The notes under the pieces: generated by a model
Told to the model about the DNA's origin: nothing
Seen by the model: only the letters and a program-made list of their open reading frames with translations
Database searches by the model: none
Translations under genes and position numbers: made by a program
Assembly: GCF_014279895.1 (NCBI RefSeq)
Contig: NZ_CP047954.1
Location: 1-64,000 of the forward strand
Direction: 5' to 3'
DNA length: 64,000 nucleotides
From: Synechococcus sp. M16.1
GTDB taxonomy: Bacteria; Cyanobacteriota; Cyanobacteriia; PCC-6307; Cyanobiaceae
Shown here: piece by piece, positions 1-10,378 of the stretch
How positions within the stretch are numbered: position 1 is the first letter of the stretch
How the letters are laid out: each line of letters begins with the position of its first letter

Positions 1-173
1 CTGAGCTCCTTTCCCCCTTTTCCCCAGGCCCTACGACGGCTGTTTTTGTTTTTTATTTTTTAAATCCATAAGAACCAAACAGCCGAACAAAGGCTCCCGA
101 AGCGTTGGCCATTGCACTTCCCCTCAGCCTGTGAAACCGTGGGACACCTCAGCGCGCTCAGGTCTTTAGGACG
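1..173. promoter_or_regulatory. Region upstream of dnaN, candidate promoter and possible origin flank
   Basis: No gene is seen here. The stretch at about 40-65 is unusually T/A-rich for this genome (runs of T around 42-62) and is followed by the dnaN leader. TTTTCCCCA at 18-26 differs by one base from TTTTCCACA, the DnaA box known in Synechococcus, whose replication origin lies beside dnaN in studied strains. An AT-rich stretch next to a near-match DnaA box would fit an origin flank, but one imperfect box is weak evidence and any remaining origin would lie outside the window. No convincing -35/-10 pair was identified. Confidence 0.35.
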
Positions 174-1331
174 ATGAAGGTGGTCTGTTCACAGTCCGAA
201 CTGAATAGCGCTCTGCAATTGGTGAGCCGTGCAGTCGCCACACGCCCCACGCACCCGGTTTTGGCCAATGTGTTGCTCACCGCCGATGCCGGCAGCAACC
301 GCCTCAGCCTGACCGGTTTTGATCTGAGCCTGGGAATTCAGACCTCCCTCGCAGCCAGTGTGGAAACCAGCGGTGCCATCACACTGCCGGCCCGGCTGCT
401 GGGAGAGATCGTGTCCCGCTTGTCCAGCGATTCTCCAGTCACCCTCGCCGTAGACGATTCCGGTGAGCAGGTTCAGCTCACCAGCCTCAGCGGCAGCTAT
501 CAGATGCGCGGCATGAGCGCTGACGACTACCCCGATCTTCCGATGGTGGAGAGCGGCATGACGCTCAAGCTGCAACCTGAAAGGTTGGTGCAGGCGCTCA
601 AAGGCACCCTGTTTGCCAGCAGTGCTGATGAAGCGAAGCAACTGCTCACCGGCGTGCATCTCAAGTTCAACCAGCGAGCTCTGGAAGCGGCTGCCACCGA
701 TGGTCACCGCCTTGCCGTGCTCAATGTTGAAGATGCCCTGCAGGATGCGGCCGTGACCGATGCGGTGGACGACGAGGGGTTCGCCGTGACGCTTCCATCG
801 CGCTCACTGCGGGAGGTGGAGAGGCTGATGGCGTCCTGGCGGTCCGATGAACCGGTCAGTTTGTTCTGTGATCGAGGCCAGGTGGTGTTTCTTGCGGCCG
901 ATCAAATGGTCACCAGCCGCACCTTGGAAGGCACCTATCCCAATTACGGCCAGCTGATCCCCGATGGTTTCACCCGCACCTTTGGAATGGACCGTCGCGC
1001 CCTGATCGCTGCTTTGGAGCGGATTGCTGTTCTCGCTGATCAACACAACAACGTTGTGAAATTCAGCAGTCAGCCTGAGGACGGTGTTGTCCAGATCAGT
1101 GCCGATGCGCAGGATGTGGGCAGTGGCTCTGAATCGCTTTCCTCCAACTTGGAGGGTGACGCCATGCAGATCGCCTTCAATGTTCGCTATCTGCTGGATG
1201 GCCTGAAAGCCATGGGCTCTGATCGGATTGTTCTGCACTGCAACGCGCCCACCACGCCGGCTGTGCTCCGTTCCGAGGAAGCGTCCGAAGCCTTCACCTA
1301 TCTGGTGATGCCTGTTCAGATTCGTTCCTGA
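174..1331 (+). CDS. dnaN: DNA polymerase III beta subunit (sliding clamp)
   Basis: This gene encodes the ring-shaped processivity clamp that tethers DNA polymerase III to DNA. The 385-residue length is normal for the family, which has three repeated clamp domains. The N-terminus (MKVVCSQSELNSAL) and the C-terminal end (YLVMPVQIR) match the typical start and the YLVMP-MR-like end of bacterial beta clamps. The ATG at 174 gives the canonical N-terminus. The next gene starts one base after its stop, so the two are probably co-transcribed. Its place at the left edge fits the usual coordinate-1 gene of marine Synechococcus genomes. Confidence 0.97.
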   Translation: MKVVCSQSELNSALQLVSRAVATRPTHPVLANVLLTADAGSNRLSLTGFDLSLGIQTSLAASVETSGAITLPARLLGEIVSRLSSDSPVTLAVDDSGEQVQLTSLSGSYQMRGMSADDYPDLPMVESGMTLKLQPERLVQALKGTLFASSADEAKQLLTGVHLKFNQRALEAAATDGHRLAVLNVEDALQDAAVTDAVDDEGFAVTLPSRSLREVERLMASWRSDEPVSLFCDRGQVVFLAADQMVTSRTLEGTYPNYGQLIPDGFTRTFGMDRRALIAALERIAVLADQHNNVVKFSSQPEDGVVQISADAQDVGSGSESLSSNLEGDAMQIAFNVRYLLDGLKAMGSDRIVLHCNAPTTPAVLRSEEASEAFTYLVMPVQIRS

Positions 1332-1332
1332 T

Positions 1333-2088
1333 GTGTCGCTACCGGATCAGCTGCTTCTCAGTGATCTTCTGAGTCATACGGTTCGTTGTGATCTGGGTCT
1401 GGATCACGGGCCTGGGGTCATGGCCTGGATGCATCCGCCGGTGCATCGTCTTCTGGGCTGGGTCAGCCGTCCATCAGCCCTGCGCATGTCACGGGATGTC
1501 TGGCGTTTGAACCAGTGTTGTGGTTTGAGCGATCAACAGGTGTTTGTCCGTGGCGAGCCGGCGGTCACCGATCAGGTGACCCTGGAGCGCTTGCCCACGC
1601 TGATGGATGCAGCCTTGCTGGATCGTGACGGTGAGCGGATCGGCAGCGTTGTGGACCTTGATTTTCGACCTGCCGATGGCGCGATTCTTCACTACCTGAT
1701 CGCCCGCAGCGACCCGCGGTTGCCGGGGAGTTCCCGATGGCGTTTGGCTCCCGATCGCATCCTTGATCAACAACCGGGTCAGATCCAAACCGGGCTGATG
1801 GGATTGGACGATCTGCCCATGGCCCGCGCCAGCGTTCGGCACGATCTGCTCCAACGCACCCAACACTGGCGGGACCAGTTGCGTTCCATGGGTGATCGGG
1901 CCAGCGATCGCCTGGAGGGTTGGTTGGACGACTCGCCCATCGATGAGCTGCGATCGGAAAGCGTGCGCTTCAGATCCGACGACGAGGACGAACCAAGAGA
2001 GGTGTCTGGACCTGAAGTCTGGGACGACGAAAGCTGGGATGAGCCCCCCTCTCGCCACCGTCGCGACGACGAAGATCCCTGGGTCTGA
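1333..2088 (+). CDS. PRC-barrel domain protein, conserved in cyanobacteria
   Basis: This 251-residue protein starts at a GTG one base after the dnaN stop. Residues about 88-145 ([20 protein letters not shown]) look like a PRC-barrel, the small beta-barrel found in RimM and in photosynthetic reaction-centre H subunits. The tail after about residue 195 is rich in Asp, Glu, Ser and Arg and probably disordered. A gene of this kind between dnaN and purL is a conserved picocyanobacterial arrangement, but no function is established. It has no signal peptide or membrane segment. A role in RNA or ribosome metabolism would be a guess from the RimM-like fold only. Confidence 0.8.
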   Translation: MSLPDQLLLSDLLSHTVRCDLGLDHGPGVMAWMHPPVHRLLGWVSRPSALRMSRDVWRLNQCCGLSDQQVFVRGEPAVTDQVTLERLPTLMDAALLDRDGERIGSVVDLDFRPADGAILHYLIARSDPRLPGSSRWRLAPDRILDQQPGQIQTGLMGLDDLPMARASVRHDLLQRTQHWRDQLRSMGDRASDRLEGWLDDSPIDELRSESVRFRSDDEDEPREVSGPEVWDDESWDEPPSRHRRDDEDPWV

Positions 2089-2128
2089 CGGGCGGTCGGC
2101 AACACTGGGGGGAGGTGCTCCGCGATTC

Positions 2129-4435
2129 GTGGTTTCCTCCCCTGCGTACGACATAGCTGCAGCCCTGAAGCAGGAAGGGCTCAAGCCCAGTGACTGGGAT
2201 GAGATCTGTCGGCGTCTCGGCCGCGAGCCGAATCGAGCCGAACTGGGCATGTTCGGTGTGATGTGGTCCGAACACTGCTGTTATCGCAATTCCCGGCCTT
2301 TGCTGAGTGGCTTCCCCACGGAGGGACCACGCATCCTTGTGGGACCCGGCGAAAACGCTGGTGTGGTGGATCTCGGTGGGGGCCATCGGTTGGCCTTCAA
2401 GATCGAAAGCCATAACCACCCCTCCGCCGTCGAACCCTTTCAGGGGGCAGCCACAGGGGTGGGCGGCATCCTGCGTGACATCTTCACGATGGGGGCCCGT
2501 CCGATCGCGCTGCTGAACGCTCTGCGCTTCGGCCCTCTTGAGGATCCCGCCAACGTTGGCTTGATGGAAGGCGTTGTGGCCGGCATTGCCCATTACGGCA
2601 ACTGCGTTGGTGTCCCGACGGTGGGTGGCGAGGTGGCTTTTGATCCCTCCTATTCCGGCAATCCGTTAGTAAATGCCATGGCCCTTGGCCTGATGGAGAC
2701 CGAGGAGATCGTCAAATCCGGTGCGATCGGCGTCGGCAATCCTGTGGTGTACGTGGGCAGCACCACCGGTCGGGACGGCATGGGGGGAGCCAGCTTTGCC
2801 AGTGCTGAGCTCAGTGCCGATTCCCTCGATGATCGCCCCGCCGTTCAGGTGGGTGATCCGTTTCTGGAGAAAGGGCTGATCGAAGCCTGCCTTGATGCCT
2901 TCGCCAGTGGTGATGTGGTGGCTGCTCAGGACATGGGCGCCGCTGGTCTCACCTGCAGCTGTTCGGAAATGGCTGCCAAAGGGGGCCTGGGGGTGGAACT
3001 GGATCTCGACCGTGTTCCGGCCCGTGAAACCGGGATGACGGCTTACGAGTTCCTGTTGTCGGAATCCCAGGAACGGATGTTGTTCGTGGTGAAGGCCGGC
3101 CGGGAGGACGCCTTGATGCAGCGCTTCCGTCGCTGGGGCCTGCAGGCGGCGGTTGTGGGCAAGGTGCTCCAGGAACCGATTGTGCGGGTGTTGCATCACG
3201 GTGCCGTCGCCGCTGAGGTGCCGGCCACGGCTCTTGCCGATGACACTCCAATCGAAAAACATGCCCTGTTGCAGGAGCCCCCGGCAGACCTTCAGGCGCT
3301 CTGGAGCTGGACCGAGCAGGAGCTTCCGGAGCTGAGTGATGCAGCGGCAGCCCTGCTTCAGCTTCTGGATGACCCCACCATTGCGAGTAAGCAGTGGGTT
3401 CACCGTCAGTACGACCAGCAGGTGCTGGCCAACACGGTGGTCTCGTCTGGAGCCGCTGATGCCGCCGTGGTGCGGTTGAGACCTCAGCAAGGCGATGGAT
3501 CCATGGCCGGATCCAATCGTGGTGTTGCTGCCACGGTGGACTGCCCCAACCGTTGGGTTGCCCTGGATCCCGAACGCGGCGCTCAGGCGGCCGTTGCCGA
3601 AGCGGCACGCAACCTGAGTTGTGTGGGGGCGGAGCCCCTGGCGGTGACCGACAACCTCAATTTCCCGTCACCGGAAACACCCAAGGGCTTCTGGCAGCTG
3701 GCCATGGCCTGTCGCGGGATCTCCGATGCCTGCCGTGCCCTCAACACTCCCGTCACTGGAGGCAATGTCTCGCTCTACAACGAGACCAAACAGGACGACG
3801 GCACGATGCAACCGATCCACCCCACGCCGGTGATCGGCATGGTTGGTGGTGTGGATGACATCAGCCGTGTGACTGGCTTGGCCTGGCAACAGCCTGGCGA
3901 TGCGATCTTCCTCATCGGTGTTCCCCCGGAGGATGGTGCCGATCCCAGCCTTGGTTTGGCCGGCAGTGCCTATCAGCAGCAGACCCTTGGCTCCTTGGCC
4001 GGACGACCGCCCAAGCCCGATCTTGCCCTCGAAGCAGCGGTGGGGCATTTGGTGCGTGAGGCCATTGCTCAAGGTTTGTTGGCCTCCGCCCACGATTGCA
4101 GTGATGGCGGCTTGGCCGTGGCGTTGGCCGAATCCTGCATCGCTTCTGATCTTGGCATCAGCGTGACCTTGTCCACAGGCTCAGCGCGCCTTGAGCGGGT
4201 TCTGTTCGCCGAAGGTGGCAGCCGGGTGATTGTGTCGGTGAATGCAGCATCCCTCCCTGCATGGGAGCAGTTGATCGGATCCAAGCCAGCGCTTTGCGTC
4301 ACCCAGCTGGGCAGCGTGACTGCGGAGCCTCGATTGGTGATCCGATCCGAATCAGCCGTTCAGCTTGATCTTGAGGTGCAACGCTGTGCTGCTGTTTTCC
4401 GTGATGCGTTGCCCCGACGGATGCATTCGGAGTGA
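2129..4435 (+). CDS. purL: Phosphoribosylformylglycinamidine synthase, small-type PurL
   Basis: PurL catalyses the ATP-dependent amidation of FGAR to FGAM, step four of purine synthesis. The open frame extends upstream to 1892, but that part overlaps the preceding gene and does not resemble PurL. The GTG at 2129 is preceded by GGGGGGAGG at 2107-2115 and gives a 768-residue protein of the small PurL class, which works with separate PurS and PurQ (not in this window). [10 protein letters not shown] near residue 47 and IESHNHPSA near residue 92 are classic PurL motifs. It is followed 61 bases on by purF, so two consecutive pathway enzymes sit side by side. Confidence 0.96.
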   Translation: MVSSPAYDIAAALKQEGLKPSDWDEICRRLGREPNRAELGMFGVMWSEHCCYRNSRPLLSGFPTEGPRILVGPGENAGVVDLGGGHRLAFKIESHNHPSAVEPFQGAATGVGGILRDIFTMGARPIALLNALRFGPLEDPANVGLMEGVVAGIAHYGNCVGVPTVGGEVAFDPSYSGNPLVNAMALGLMETEEIVKSGAIGVGNPVVYVGSTTGRDGMGGASFASAELSADSLDDRPAVQVGDPFLEKGLIEACLDAFASGDVVAAQDMGAAGLTCSCSEMAAKGGLGVELDLDRVPARETGMTAYEFLLSESQERMLFVVKAGREDALMQRFRRWGLQAAVVGKVLQEPIVRVLHHGAVAAEVPATALADDTPIEKHALLQEPPADLQALWSWTEQELPELSDAAAALLQLLDDPTIASKQWVHRQYDQQVLANTVVSSGAADAAVVRLRPQQGDGSMAGSNRGVAATVDCPNRWVALDPERGAQAAVAEAARNLSCVGAEPLAVTDNLNFPSPETPKGFWQLAMACRGISDACRALNTPVTGGNVSLYNETKQDDGTMQPIHPTPVIGMVGGVDDISRVTGLAWQQPGDAIFLIGVPPEDGADPSLGLAGSAYQQQTLGSLAGRPPKPDLALEAAVGHLVREAIAQGLLASAHDCSDGGLAVALAESCIASDLGISVTLSTGSARLERVLFAEGGSRVIVSVNAASLPAWEQLIGSKPALCVTQLGSVTAEPRLVIRSESAVQLDLEVQRCAAVFRDALPRRMHSE

Positions 4436-4439
4436 TTGA

Positions 4440-4456
4440 GTCAGGCGTTGCCTGAC
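4440..4456 (+). other. Perfect short hairpin between purL and purF
   Basis: GTCAGGC, a three-base GTT loop and GCCTGAC form a perfect 7-bp stem two bases after the purL stop codon. It is followed by GGTCGTTTCTCTTCC rather than a clean T run, so it could be a weak terminator, an mRNA 3'-end stabiliser or an attenuator-like element. A TTATCT a little further downstream could be a -10 for purF, but I see no matching -35. Confidence 0.4.
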
Positions 4457-4496
4457 GGTCGTTTCTCTTCCTTATCTCTCTGACTTCGGATTCATC

Positions 4497-5954
4497 ATGT
4501 GCGGCATTATCGGAATGTTCTGTGTTGACTCGGTCAACCAACAGATCTACGACAATCTGCTTCTGCTTCAGCACCGCGGTCAGGACTCGGCAGGGATTGT
4601 CACGATGGACAATCACACCTTCCACGTGCACAAACAAAGGGGACGTGTGCGTGAAGCCTTTCGCACAAGAGACATGCGAAAGCTGCTGGGTAATGCTGGG
4701 ATCGGTCACGTTCGTTATGCCACCCGTGGAGCTGCTGCGTCAGAAGAGGAAGTTCAGCCGTTCTATGTGAATGCCCCCTATGGCATCACTTTCGTTCACA
4801 ATGGCAATCTCACCAACACCCTTCAGCTTGAGCAGGATCTGTTCAAGATTGATCGTCGTCACACCAATTCCACCAGCGATACGGAGATGCTGGTCAATGT
4901 GTTGGCCACGGAGATTCAATCCCAACTCACAGGACGTGATCTCACACCGGATCAGTTGTTTGATGCGGTGGCGTCACTTCATCACCGCGTTCAGGGCTCC
5001 TACGCGGCGATTGCTTTGATTGCGGGCCACGGAATGCTGGCCTTCCGGGATCCCTATGGAATTCGTCCCCTGATTCTCGGCAGGCGGTTGTCCGACCAGG
5101 GTCGTGAGGAGTGGATTGTCGCCAGCGAATCGCTTGTGATTGAAAACAGTGGTTACGAGATCGTTCGCGATGTTGATCCCGGCGAGGCGGTGTTCATCGA
5201 CGCTGATTCGAACTTGCACCAGCGTCAGTGTGCTGAATCTCCTCGTTTGATTCCCTGTGCTTTTGAGTACGTGTATTTGGCGCGGCCGGATTCCGTTATG
5301 AACGGCATATCGGTGTACGAGTCGCGTCTACGGATGGGTGATCGTCTGGCTAAGACCATCGCTGAAACATTGCCGGCTGGTGATATTGATGTTGTGATGC
5401 CGATTCCTGATTCAGCCAGACCCTCGGCGATGCAGGTGGCCAAACAATTGGGTCTTGAGTATCGAGAAGGGTTTTATAAAAACCGCTATGTCGGCCGCAC
5501 CTTCATCATGCCGGGTCAAGCTGAAAGGAAGAAGTCAGTGCGGCAGAAGCTCAATGCTCTCGGAACTGAATTCGCCGGGAAGAATGTTCTGATTGTCGAC
5601 GATTCGATTGTTCGTGGAACAACATCCCGCGAGATTGTTCAGATGGCACGCAGCGCTGGTGCCAACAAGGTGACGTTCACTTCGGCTGCTCCACCGGTTC
5701 GCTATCCCAATGTTTATGGGATCAACATGCCAACCCGGGCGGAGCTCCTTGCCCACGGCCGAACCAGTGAGCAGATCTCAGATGTTCTCGGGGCTGATCA
5801 TGTTGTTTATCAGACCGTTGAGAACCTGCTGGAAAGCATTGTGGAGAACACTGAGATCAAGGATCTCGAGATGTCTTGTTTTGATGGCCACTATGTGACC
5901 GGTGGAATCGACGAAGATTATTTCCAGTGGTTGGAGCAGAATTGCCGCTCCTGA
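4497..5954 (+). CDS. purF: Amidophosphoribosyltransferase
   Basis: PurF makes 5-phosphoribosylamine from PRPP and glutamine, the committed step of purine synthesis. It begins Met-Cys-Gly-Ile-Ile-Gly, so the catalytic N-terminal nucleophile cysteine is residue 2 and no long propeptide is present. The glutaminase domain fills the first half (QHRGQDSAGI near residue 25, GIGHVRYAT near residue 67). The PRPP-binding loop VLIVDDSIVRGTTS starts near residue 363. The 485-residue length is normal. It lies downstream of purL and ends 8 bases from the convergent topoisomerase gene, with no terminator hairpin visible between them. Confidence 0.97.
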   Translation: MCGIIGMFCVDSVNQQIYDNLLLLQHRGQDSAGIVTMDNHTFHVHKQRGRVREAFRTRDMRKLLGNAGIGHVRYATRGAAASEEEVQPFYVNAPYGITFVHNGNLTNTLQLEQDLFKIDRRHTNSTSDTEMLVNVLATEIQSQLTGRDLTPDQLFDAVASLHHRVQGSYAAIALIAGHGMLAFRDPYGIRPLILGRRLSDQGREEWIVASESLVIENSGYEIVRDVDPGEAVFIDADSNLHQRQCAESPRLIPCAFEYVYLARPDSVMNGISVYESRLRMGDRLAKTIAETLPAGDIDVVMPIPDSARPSAMQVAKQLGLEYREGFYKNRYVGRTFIMPGQAERKKSVRQKLNALGTEFAGKNVLIVDDSIVRGTTSREIVQMARSAGANKVTFTSAAPPVRYPNVYGINMPTRAELLAHGRTSEQISDVLGADHVVYQTVENLLESIVENTEIKDLEMSCFDGHYVTGGIDEDYFQWLEQNCRS

Positions 5955-5961
5955 TCGGGGC

Positions 5962-8430
5962 TTAGGGATTCGGTTGAATGGCGTTGATCACATCAACGAT
6001 GGTCTCTCCCATCTGAAGAGACGCCTGCTCCGTGGGTTTGTCTCTGGGTTTTGAGACGTTGATGTTGTCCGGATCCAAGCGCCCGTGACGATCCTTGCTG
6101 GTACGCACACCCACAAGACCGGGTCCAGTGCTGATGCCCACCAGGCGATCAGATTCCGCATCAATCTGCACCGCCATGCTGCCGAGATCGCCCCGCTGGT
6201 TGTAGCGCAGGCCTGAGCAGTCGATTCGCACGATTACTCCCTGCCTGGTGATCAGCATCAGTGGGGTCTGTTCCGTGCAGACGGCTCCAACGATCTGTTC
6301 CCCGGGGAGCAATCGCATGGTCATGGGTCCCTGTGCCAATCGACCCATCAACGGAAGTGAATCTTCAGTGACTCGCAGTCGCAGCAGGCGACCGATGTCG
6401 CTGATCAGCACCAGTGTTCCTTTATCGCGGCAGATCACTGCACTGTTGAGCTCGACTCCCTCTTTCAACTTGAGAACGCTGGTGGCCCGACCGGAAAGGT
6501 CCACTACTTCGCTGAGGGGGAGCCGCTTAAAGCGTCCATCGCTGCTGAGCAAGCCCAGACTCAGGTCGTCGATGTTTTGGCTGGGAAGCGACAGCAGCGA
6601 AACGATGGGGTCCCCGTCGAGGCCCGTGGGCAGGAATCGGTCAATCGGGCCGGGTTGCTGTCCAGCAAATTCCCAGCGCACCTGGGCGATGCGTCCCCCC
6701 GCACTTACTGCCAACAGTCGTGGTGGTGGCTCGATCGGCAGGATCACCCGTGCCGGAGATGGTGCATCACCAATGGGGCAAGGATCATTGAGGTGCAGTC
6801 GGCCCAGCACCTGGGGGGTGACGATCTTCACTTGGCCATCGGCCTGGATCAGTACCCGACCATCTCCGGGCAGTGCAGCTAGGGCCTGCTGACGCAGAAG
6901 TTCCGTGTTCGGCCGTTGGCTGGCCGCCCGTTCGGCCATCAGGGCATCACCGCCCTCCACCAGGCGGGTTCGCCGCGGGGTGCTGAAGCGTTTTTTCAAC
7001 GCTTTGAGCTCTGTCACCATCGCGTCCAGCAGCTGATCCCGGTTGTCCAGGAGCAACTTCAGGCGTTGACGTTCCGCTCGAAGCTCATCCAGCTCCTGGC
7101 GCAGGCTTTCCTGCTCGAGTCCGGTCAGGCGCCTCAGGGGCATGGCCAACACCGCATCCGCCTGCCGCTCGCTGAGGTCGAGACGCACCATCAGGCTGGC
7201 GCGGGCTGAGGCGGCGTCATTCGCCTCCTGAATCATGGCGATCACAGCTTGAAGGTTGCTCAGGGCTGTGATCAGTCCTTCCACCACCTCAAGCCGGTCT
7301 TCGGTCTTGCGCAGGGCATGGCTGGTGCGCCGGATCAGGGTCAGTTCCCTGAAATCGAGGAAGGTCTGCAGCAGTTGGCGCAGCGACAGTTGCTGGGGTT
7401 GTCCATCCACCAAGGCGAGAAGGATGGCTCCGAAGTTGCTCTGCAGTGCCGTTCGCCGTTGCAGATCCTTCAGCACCTTCTCGGGATCTGCATCGCGACG
7501 AAGCTCCACCACCACACGCATGCCTTCGCGATCGCTTTCATCGCGGATGTCTGCAATTCCGCCGATTTTTCCGTCATTGACGGACTCCGCCAGTTTTTCG
7601 ATCCAGCCGGCCTTGCTGAGCTGGTACGGCAGTTCGGTGACGACCACGGCATTGCGTTTGTGGCGCCCTTTGCCCGGTTGCACCTCTTCGGTGTGGGCCA
7701 CGCCTCGCATCGGGATGCTGCCGCGTCCATGCAGGTAGGTGTCCCGCATGCCTGAGCTGATCAGCACTTCACCGCCTGTGGGGAAGTCGGGCCCTGGGAT
7801 CAGCTCCAGCAGTTTTTCGTCACTCAGTTCCGGTTTGCGGATCAGGGCGATCAGGCCATCCACCACCTCTCCCAGGTTGTGCGGGGGAATGCTGGTGGCC
7901 ATGCCAACGGCGATGCCGGAGCAGCCGTTCAGCAGCAGGAAGGGAAGCTGGGCTGGAAGAACGGTGGGTTCCTGTTGGGACCCATCGAAGTTCGGTGCGA
8001 AATCAACCGTGTCTTCACCGATCTCCTCCAGCATCGCCTGGTGAGAGATCGGCGCCAGGCGGGTTTCGGTGTACCGCATGGCCGCCGGTGGGTCGTCATC
8101 CACCGAGCCGAAATTGCCATGGCCGTCGAGCAGTGGATGACGGCTGGAGAAGCTCTGAACAAGCCGCACCAAGGCGTCGTAAACGGCCTGATCACCGTGG
8201 GGGTGGTATTTGCCGAGGACGTCACCGACAACCCTCGCGCATTTCCGATAGGGACGGTCTGGGGTGAGCCCCAGTTCCTGCATCGCGTACAGAATCCGCC
8301 TCTGGACGGGTTTGAGACCATCGCGGGCATCGGGCAACGCCCGACCCACGATCACGCTCATCGCGTATTCGAGGTAGGAGCGCTGCATCTCCTGATGCAG
8401 GGCGATCGGTTCAACGCGCTCCTCAGCCAT
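5962..8430 (-). CDS. parC: Type IIA topoisomerase subunit A (gyrase/topoisomerase IV A)
   Basis: This 822-residue protein is the DNA-breaking and rejoining subunit of a type IIA topoisomerase. The N-terminal catalytic core is clear: [20 protein letters not shown] at 31-50, [13 protein letters not shown] at 74-86, and the active-site tyrosine in [12 protein letters not shown] at residue 120. The C-terminal part has beta-propeller-like repeats. I cannot find the GyrA-box (QRRGGKG-like) that lets gyrase wrap DNA and supercoil it; the nearest sequence is YNQRGDLGS. That favours a ParC-like or decatenating enzyme, although cyanobacterial copies at this locus are often labelled GyrA. The class (subunit A) is certain and the symbol is not. 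Confidence 0.85.
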   Translation of the reverse strand: MAEERVEPIALHQEMQRSYLEYAMSVIVGRALPDARDGLKPVQRRILYAMQELGLTPDRPYRKCARVVGDVLGKYHPHGDQAVYDALVRLVQSFSSRHPLLDGHGNFGSVDDDPPAAMRYTETRLAPISHQAMLEEIGEDTVDFAPNFDGSQQEPTVLPAQLPFLLLNGCSGIAVGMATSIPPHNLGEVVDGLIALIRKPELSDEKLLELIPGPDFPTGGEVLISSGMRDTYLHGRGSIPMRGVAHTEEVQPGKGRHKRNAVVVTELPYQLSKAGWIEKLAESVNDGKIGGIADIRDESDREGMRVVVELRRDADPEKVLKDLQRRTALQSNFGAILLALVDGQPQQLSLRQLLQTFLDFRELTLIRRTSHALRKTEDRLEVVEGLITALSNLQAVIAMIQEANDAASARASLMVRLDLSERQADAVLAMPLRRLTGLEQESLRQELDELRAERQRLKLLLDNRDQLLDAMVTELKALKKRFSTPRRTRLVEGGDALMAERAASQRPNTELLRQQALAALPGDGRVLIQADGQVKIVTPQVLGRLHLNDPCPIGDAPSPARVILPIEPPPRLLAVSAGGRIAQVRWEFAGQQPGPIDRFLPTGLDGDPIVSLLSLPSQNIDDLSLGLLSSDGRFKRLPLSEVVDLSGRATSVLKLKEGVELNSAVICRDKGTLVLISDIGRLLRLRVTEDSLPLMGRLAQGPMTMRLLPGEQIVGAVCTEQTPLMLITRQGVIVRIDCSGLRYNQRGDLGSMAVQIDAESDRLVGISTGPGLVGVRTSKDRHGRLDPDNINVSKPRDKPTEQASLQMGETIVDVINAIQPNP

Positions 8431-8475
8431 TCGGTCTGTCGCTCTCCGACCGGAAGGCGCTCAGCCTACAGATGA

Positions 8476-9357
8476 TCACTGGCTTTTCTTCCACGTTGCG
8501 TTGGCTTGGGCTCGTTCCACGCTGTTGGTGAGCTGCGGCTCGCTAAGCAATTCTGCCGTCGCCTCACGGATGCGCACACCCCAAAGCTGTTCGGCTTGAT
8601 GCAGGGGCAGGACGTAGTTGGGGTTCTTGGCCAATGCTGTGGATGCCAGCTGGATCGCCTCGGTCTGCTCACCCTGTTGATGCAGCGCTGCGGCCAGGGC
8701 CAGCATCGGTTCTGCGTTGGTCTCCAGCTTCAACACCCGGCGCCAACGCCGCACGGCTTCCTGCCGCTGGCCCATCTCAAAAAGCACTAGGGCCTGGTTG
8801 TTCAGGGCTTCCCAGAACTCCGGCTTCAGGGCTGTGGCTTGTTCGAACGACTTCAGGGCCAGAGGGAGTTCGCCCTGCATGATCCTGGCGTTGCCGAGCT
8901 CGAAATAGGCCGAAGCGTCGTTCGGATCCAATTGGAGTCCGCGGGTAATCAAGGGAACGGCATCGTCCGGTCGCTCCGCCCGCAGGGCGATCGCTGCTTC
9001 GGCGAACCACAGGCCGGCTTTTTCAGGATTCAGCTGCTTGGCTCGGGCCAGAGATCGGCTTGCGTCCTTGAGGTCGTTGTTGCGCAGTTGAGCCTCCGCA
9101 AGGATCGACCAGAACCGTTCGTCATTGGGGTTGAGCCGCACCGCCAGAGCCGCCAGTCGTGCTGCGTCCTTGGCTTGCCCCAGCTGAAGCAGCTGTGCAG
9201 CAGTCCGACCGATGCCGATTGATGAGCCCTTGAGTTCCGCTTCGGTGGGCAGATAGACGTAGGGGATCAGGGCGTTGGCTGCTGGGGCGCCGAACCAACC
9301 CCCCAGAACGACCAGTGCAGCCGCCAGCGTTCGACGCAAGCCAATTCGACGCAGCAC
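8476..9357 (-). CDS. Secreted or lumenal TPR-repeat protein
   Basis: This 293-residue protein has an N-terminal basic-hydrophobic signal (MLRRIGLRRTLAAALVVLGG) ending near ANALIPY. Six or so tetratricopeptide-like repeats follow from about residue 50 to 240, for example GLQLDPNDASAYFELGNARI and QATALKPEFWEALNNQALVL. TPR proteins are protein-protein scaffolds. Export to the periplasm or thylakoid lumen is inferred from the signal. It lies 46 bases downstream of the topoisomerase start and 19 bases downstream of the queG stop, all on the minus strand. No catalytic domain is seen and the partner is unknown. Confidence 0.75.
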   Translation of the reverse strand: MLRRIGLRRTLAAALVVLGGWFGAPAANALIPYVYLPTEAELKGSSIGIGRTAAQLLQLGQAKDAARLAALAVRLNPNDERFWSILAEAQLRNNDLKDASRSLARAKQLNPEKAGLWFAEAAIALRAERPDDAVPLITRGLQLDPNDASAYFELGNARIMQGELPLALKSFEQATALKPEFWEALNNQALVLFEMGQRQEAVRRWRRVLKLETNAEPMLALAAALHQQGEQTEAIQLASTALAKNPNYVLPLHQAEQLWGVRIREATAELLSEPQLTNSVERAQANATWKKSQ

Positions 9358-9376
9358 TGGAGCGAGGGTGGAGTCG

Positions 9377-10342
9377 CTAAAGCGTAGGTGTGGGATCCGG
9401 TTGTGCTGCAGCGGCGTTGCGACGCCACATCCAGGGTTTGATCCGTCGCAACGCCGATCCCCGCAGGTTTTGGTCCCAGACGCTGTCGTCCCAGCTCTGG
9501 ATCTGCTCCTTCTGCAGATTCAGCAGCCATGGGCGTGGCTGCACCTCGGGATCACTGCTTTGGGGCAAGCTTCGGTGGTTCCAGGGGCAGACGTCCTGGC
9601 AGATGTCACAGCCCGCCACCCACGGTCCAAGGGCGGCGCGAATGTTTTCCGGTAAGTCGTCCTCACGGTTTTCGATCGTGTGAAAGGCCAGGCATCGCCT
9701 TGCATCCACCACAAAAGGTTCACGGATCGCATGCGTGGGGCAGGCATCGATGCAGGCGCTGCAGCGTCCACAGAGGCTGCGGGCTGGTGGGTCGGCGTTC
9801 AAGGGCTCCGTTGTCAGCAGATGGCCGATCACCATCCAGGAGCCCCGTTCGGGGTGAATCAGGTTGCTGTGCTTGCCGATCCAGCCCAGGCCGGCTTCCT
9901 CAGCCCAGGCCTTGTCCAGCAGCGGTGTGGCGTCAACACAGGCGCGCCAACCGCAGTCGGGCCGTTGTTCCGAAAGCCAACGACCGATCCGTCGCAGCCG
10001 TTGATCCACAACCCGGTGATAGTCACGCCCCCAGCCATAGCGGGCGACTTTGAGGGAGCCGGGGGAGGGTTCAGCGTCGACGTAATAGTTGAGGCCGACG
10101 GCGAGAAGGCTCTTGGCTCCGTCCAACAGCAGCCTGGGGTCTCGCCGACGGGGGGCGGCCATCCAGGCCATGTCAGCTTGATGACCATGGTCCAACCAGC
10201 GCTGCAGAGCTTTGGTGCGCAGCTGCAGCCGAGGACTTCCCGGGATTCTGGCAATGCCAACGGGATTGAACCCTTCCTCAGCGGCGCGGCGCTTCAGAGC
10301 CTCGCTTAAACGAGTTTGTTGATCGGTGACATGCCCTTGCAT
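9377..10342 (-). CDS. queG: Epoxyqueuosine reductase
   Basis: QueG reduces epoxyqueuosine to queuosine in tRNAs that carry a GUN anticodon, using cobalamin and two [4Fe-4S] clusters. The protein has 321 residues. Both ferredoxin-type cluster motifs are visible: CGRCSACIDACPTHAI and CDICQDVCPWN, separated by about 55 residues as in the family. The N-terminal cobalamin-binding half carries FNPVGIARIPGSPRLQLRT and YGWGRDYHRV. The cobalamin requirement fits the cbiD gene found elsewhere in the window. It starts only 36 bases from the divergent membrane-protein gene at 10379. Confidence 0.94.
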   Translation of the reverse strand: MQGHVTDQQTRLSEALKRRAAEEGFNPVGIARIPGSPRLQLRTKALQRWLDHGHQADMAWMAAPRRRDPRLLLDGAKSLLAVGLNYYVDAEPSPGSLKVARYGWGRDYHRVVDQRLRRIGRWLSEQRPDCGWRACVDATPLLDKAWAEEAGLGWIGKHSNLIHPERGSWMVIGHLLTTEPLNADPPARSLCGRCSACIDACPTHAIREPFVVDARRCLAFHTIENREDDLPENIRAALGPWVAGCDICQDVCPWNHRSLPQSSDPEVQPRPWLLNLQKEQIQSWDDSVWDQNLRGSALRRIKPWMWRRNAAAAQPDPTPTL

Positions 10343-10378
10343 CGACCTTAAGGTTGGGCGCTTATCAGCATCTTCTCT

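Noticed and set aside
1892-2128. 79-residue N-terminal extension of purL
   Set aside because: It overlaps the PRC-barrel gene in another frame, is unlike PurL, and the GTG at 2129 has a good ribosome-binding site.
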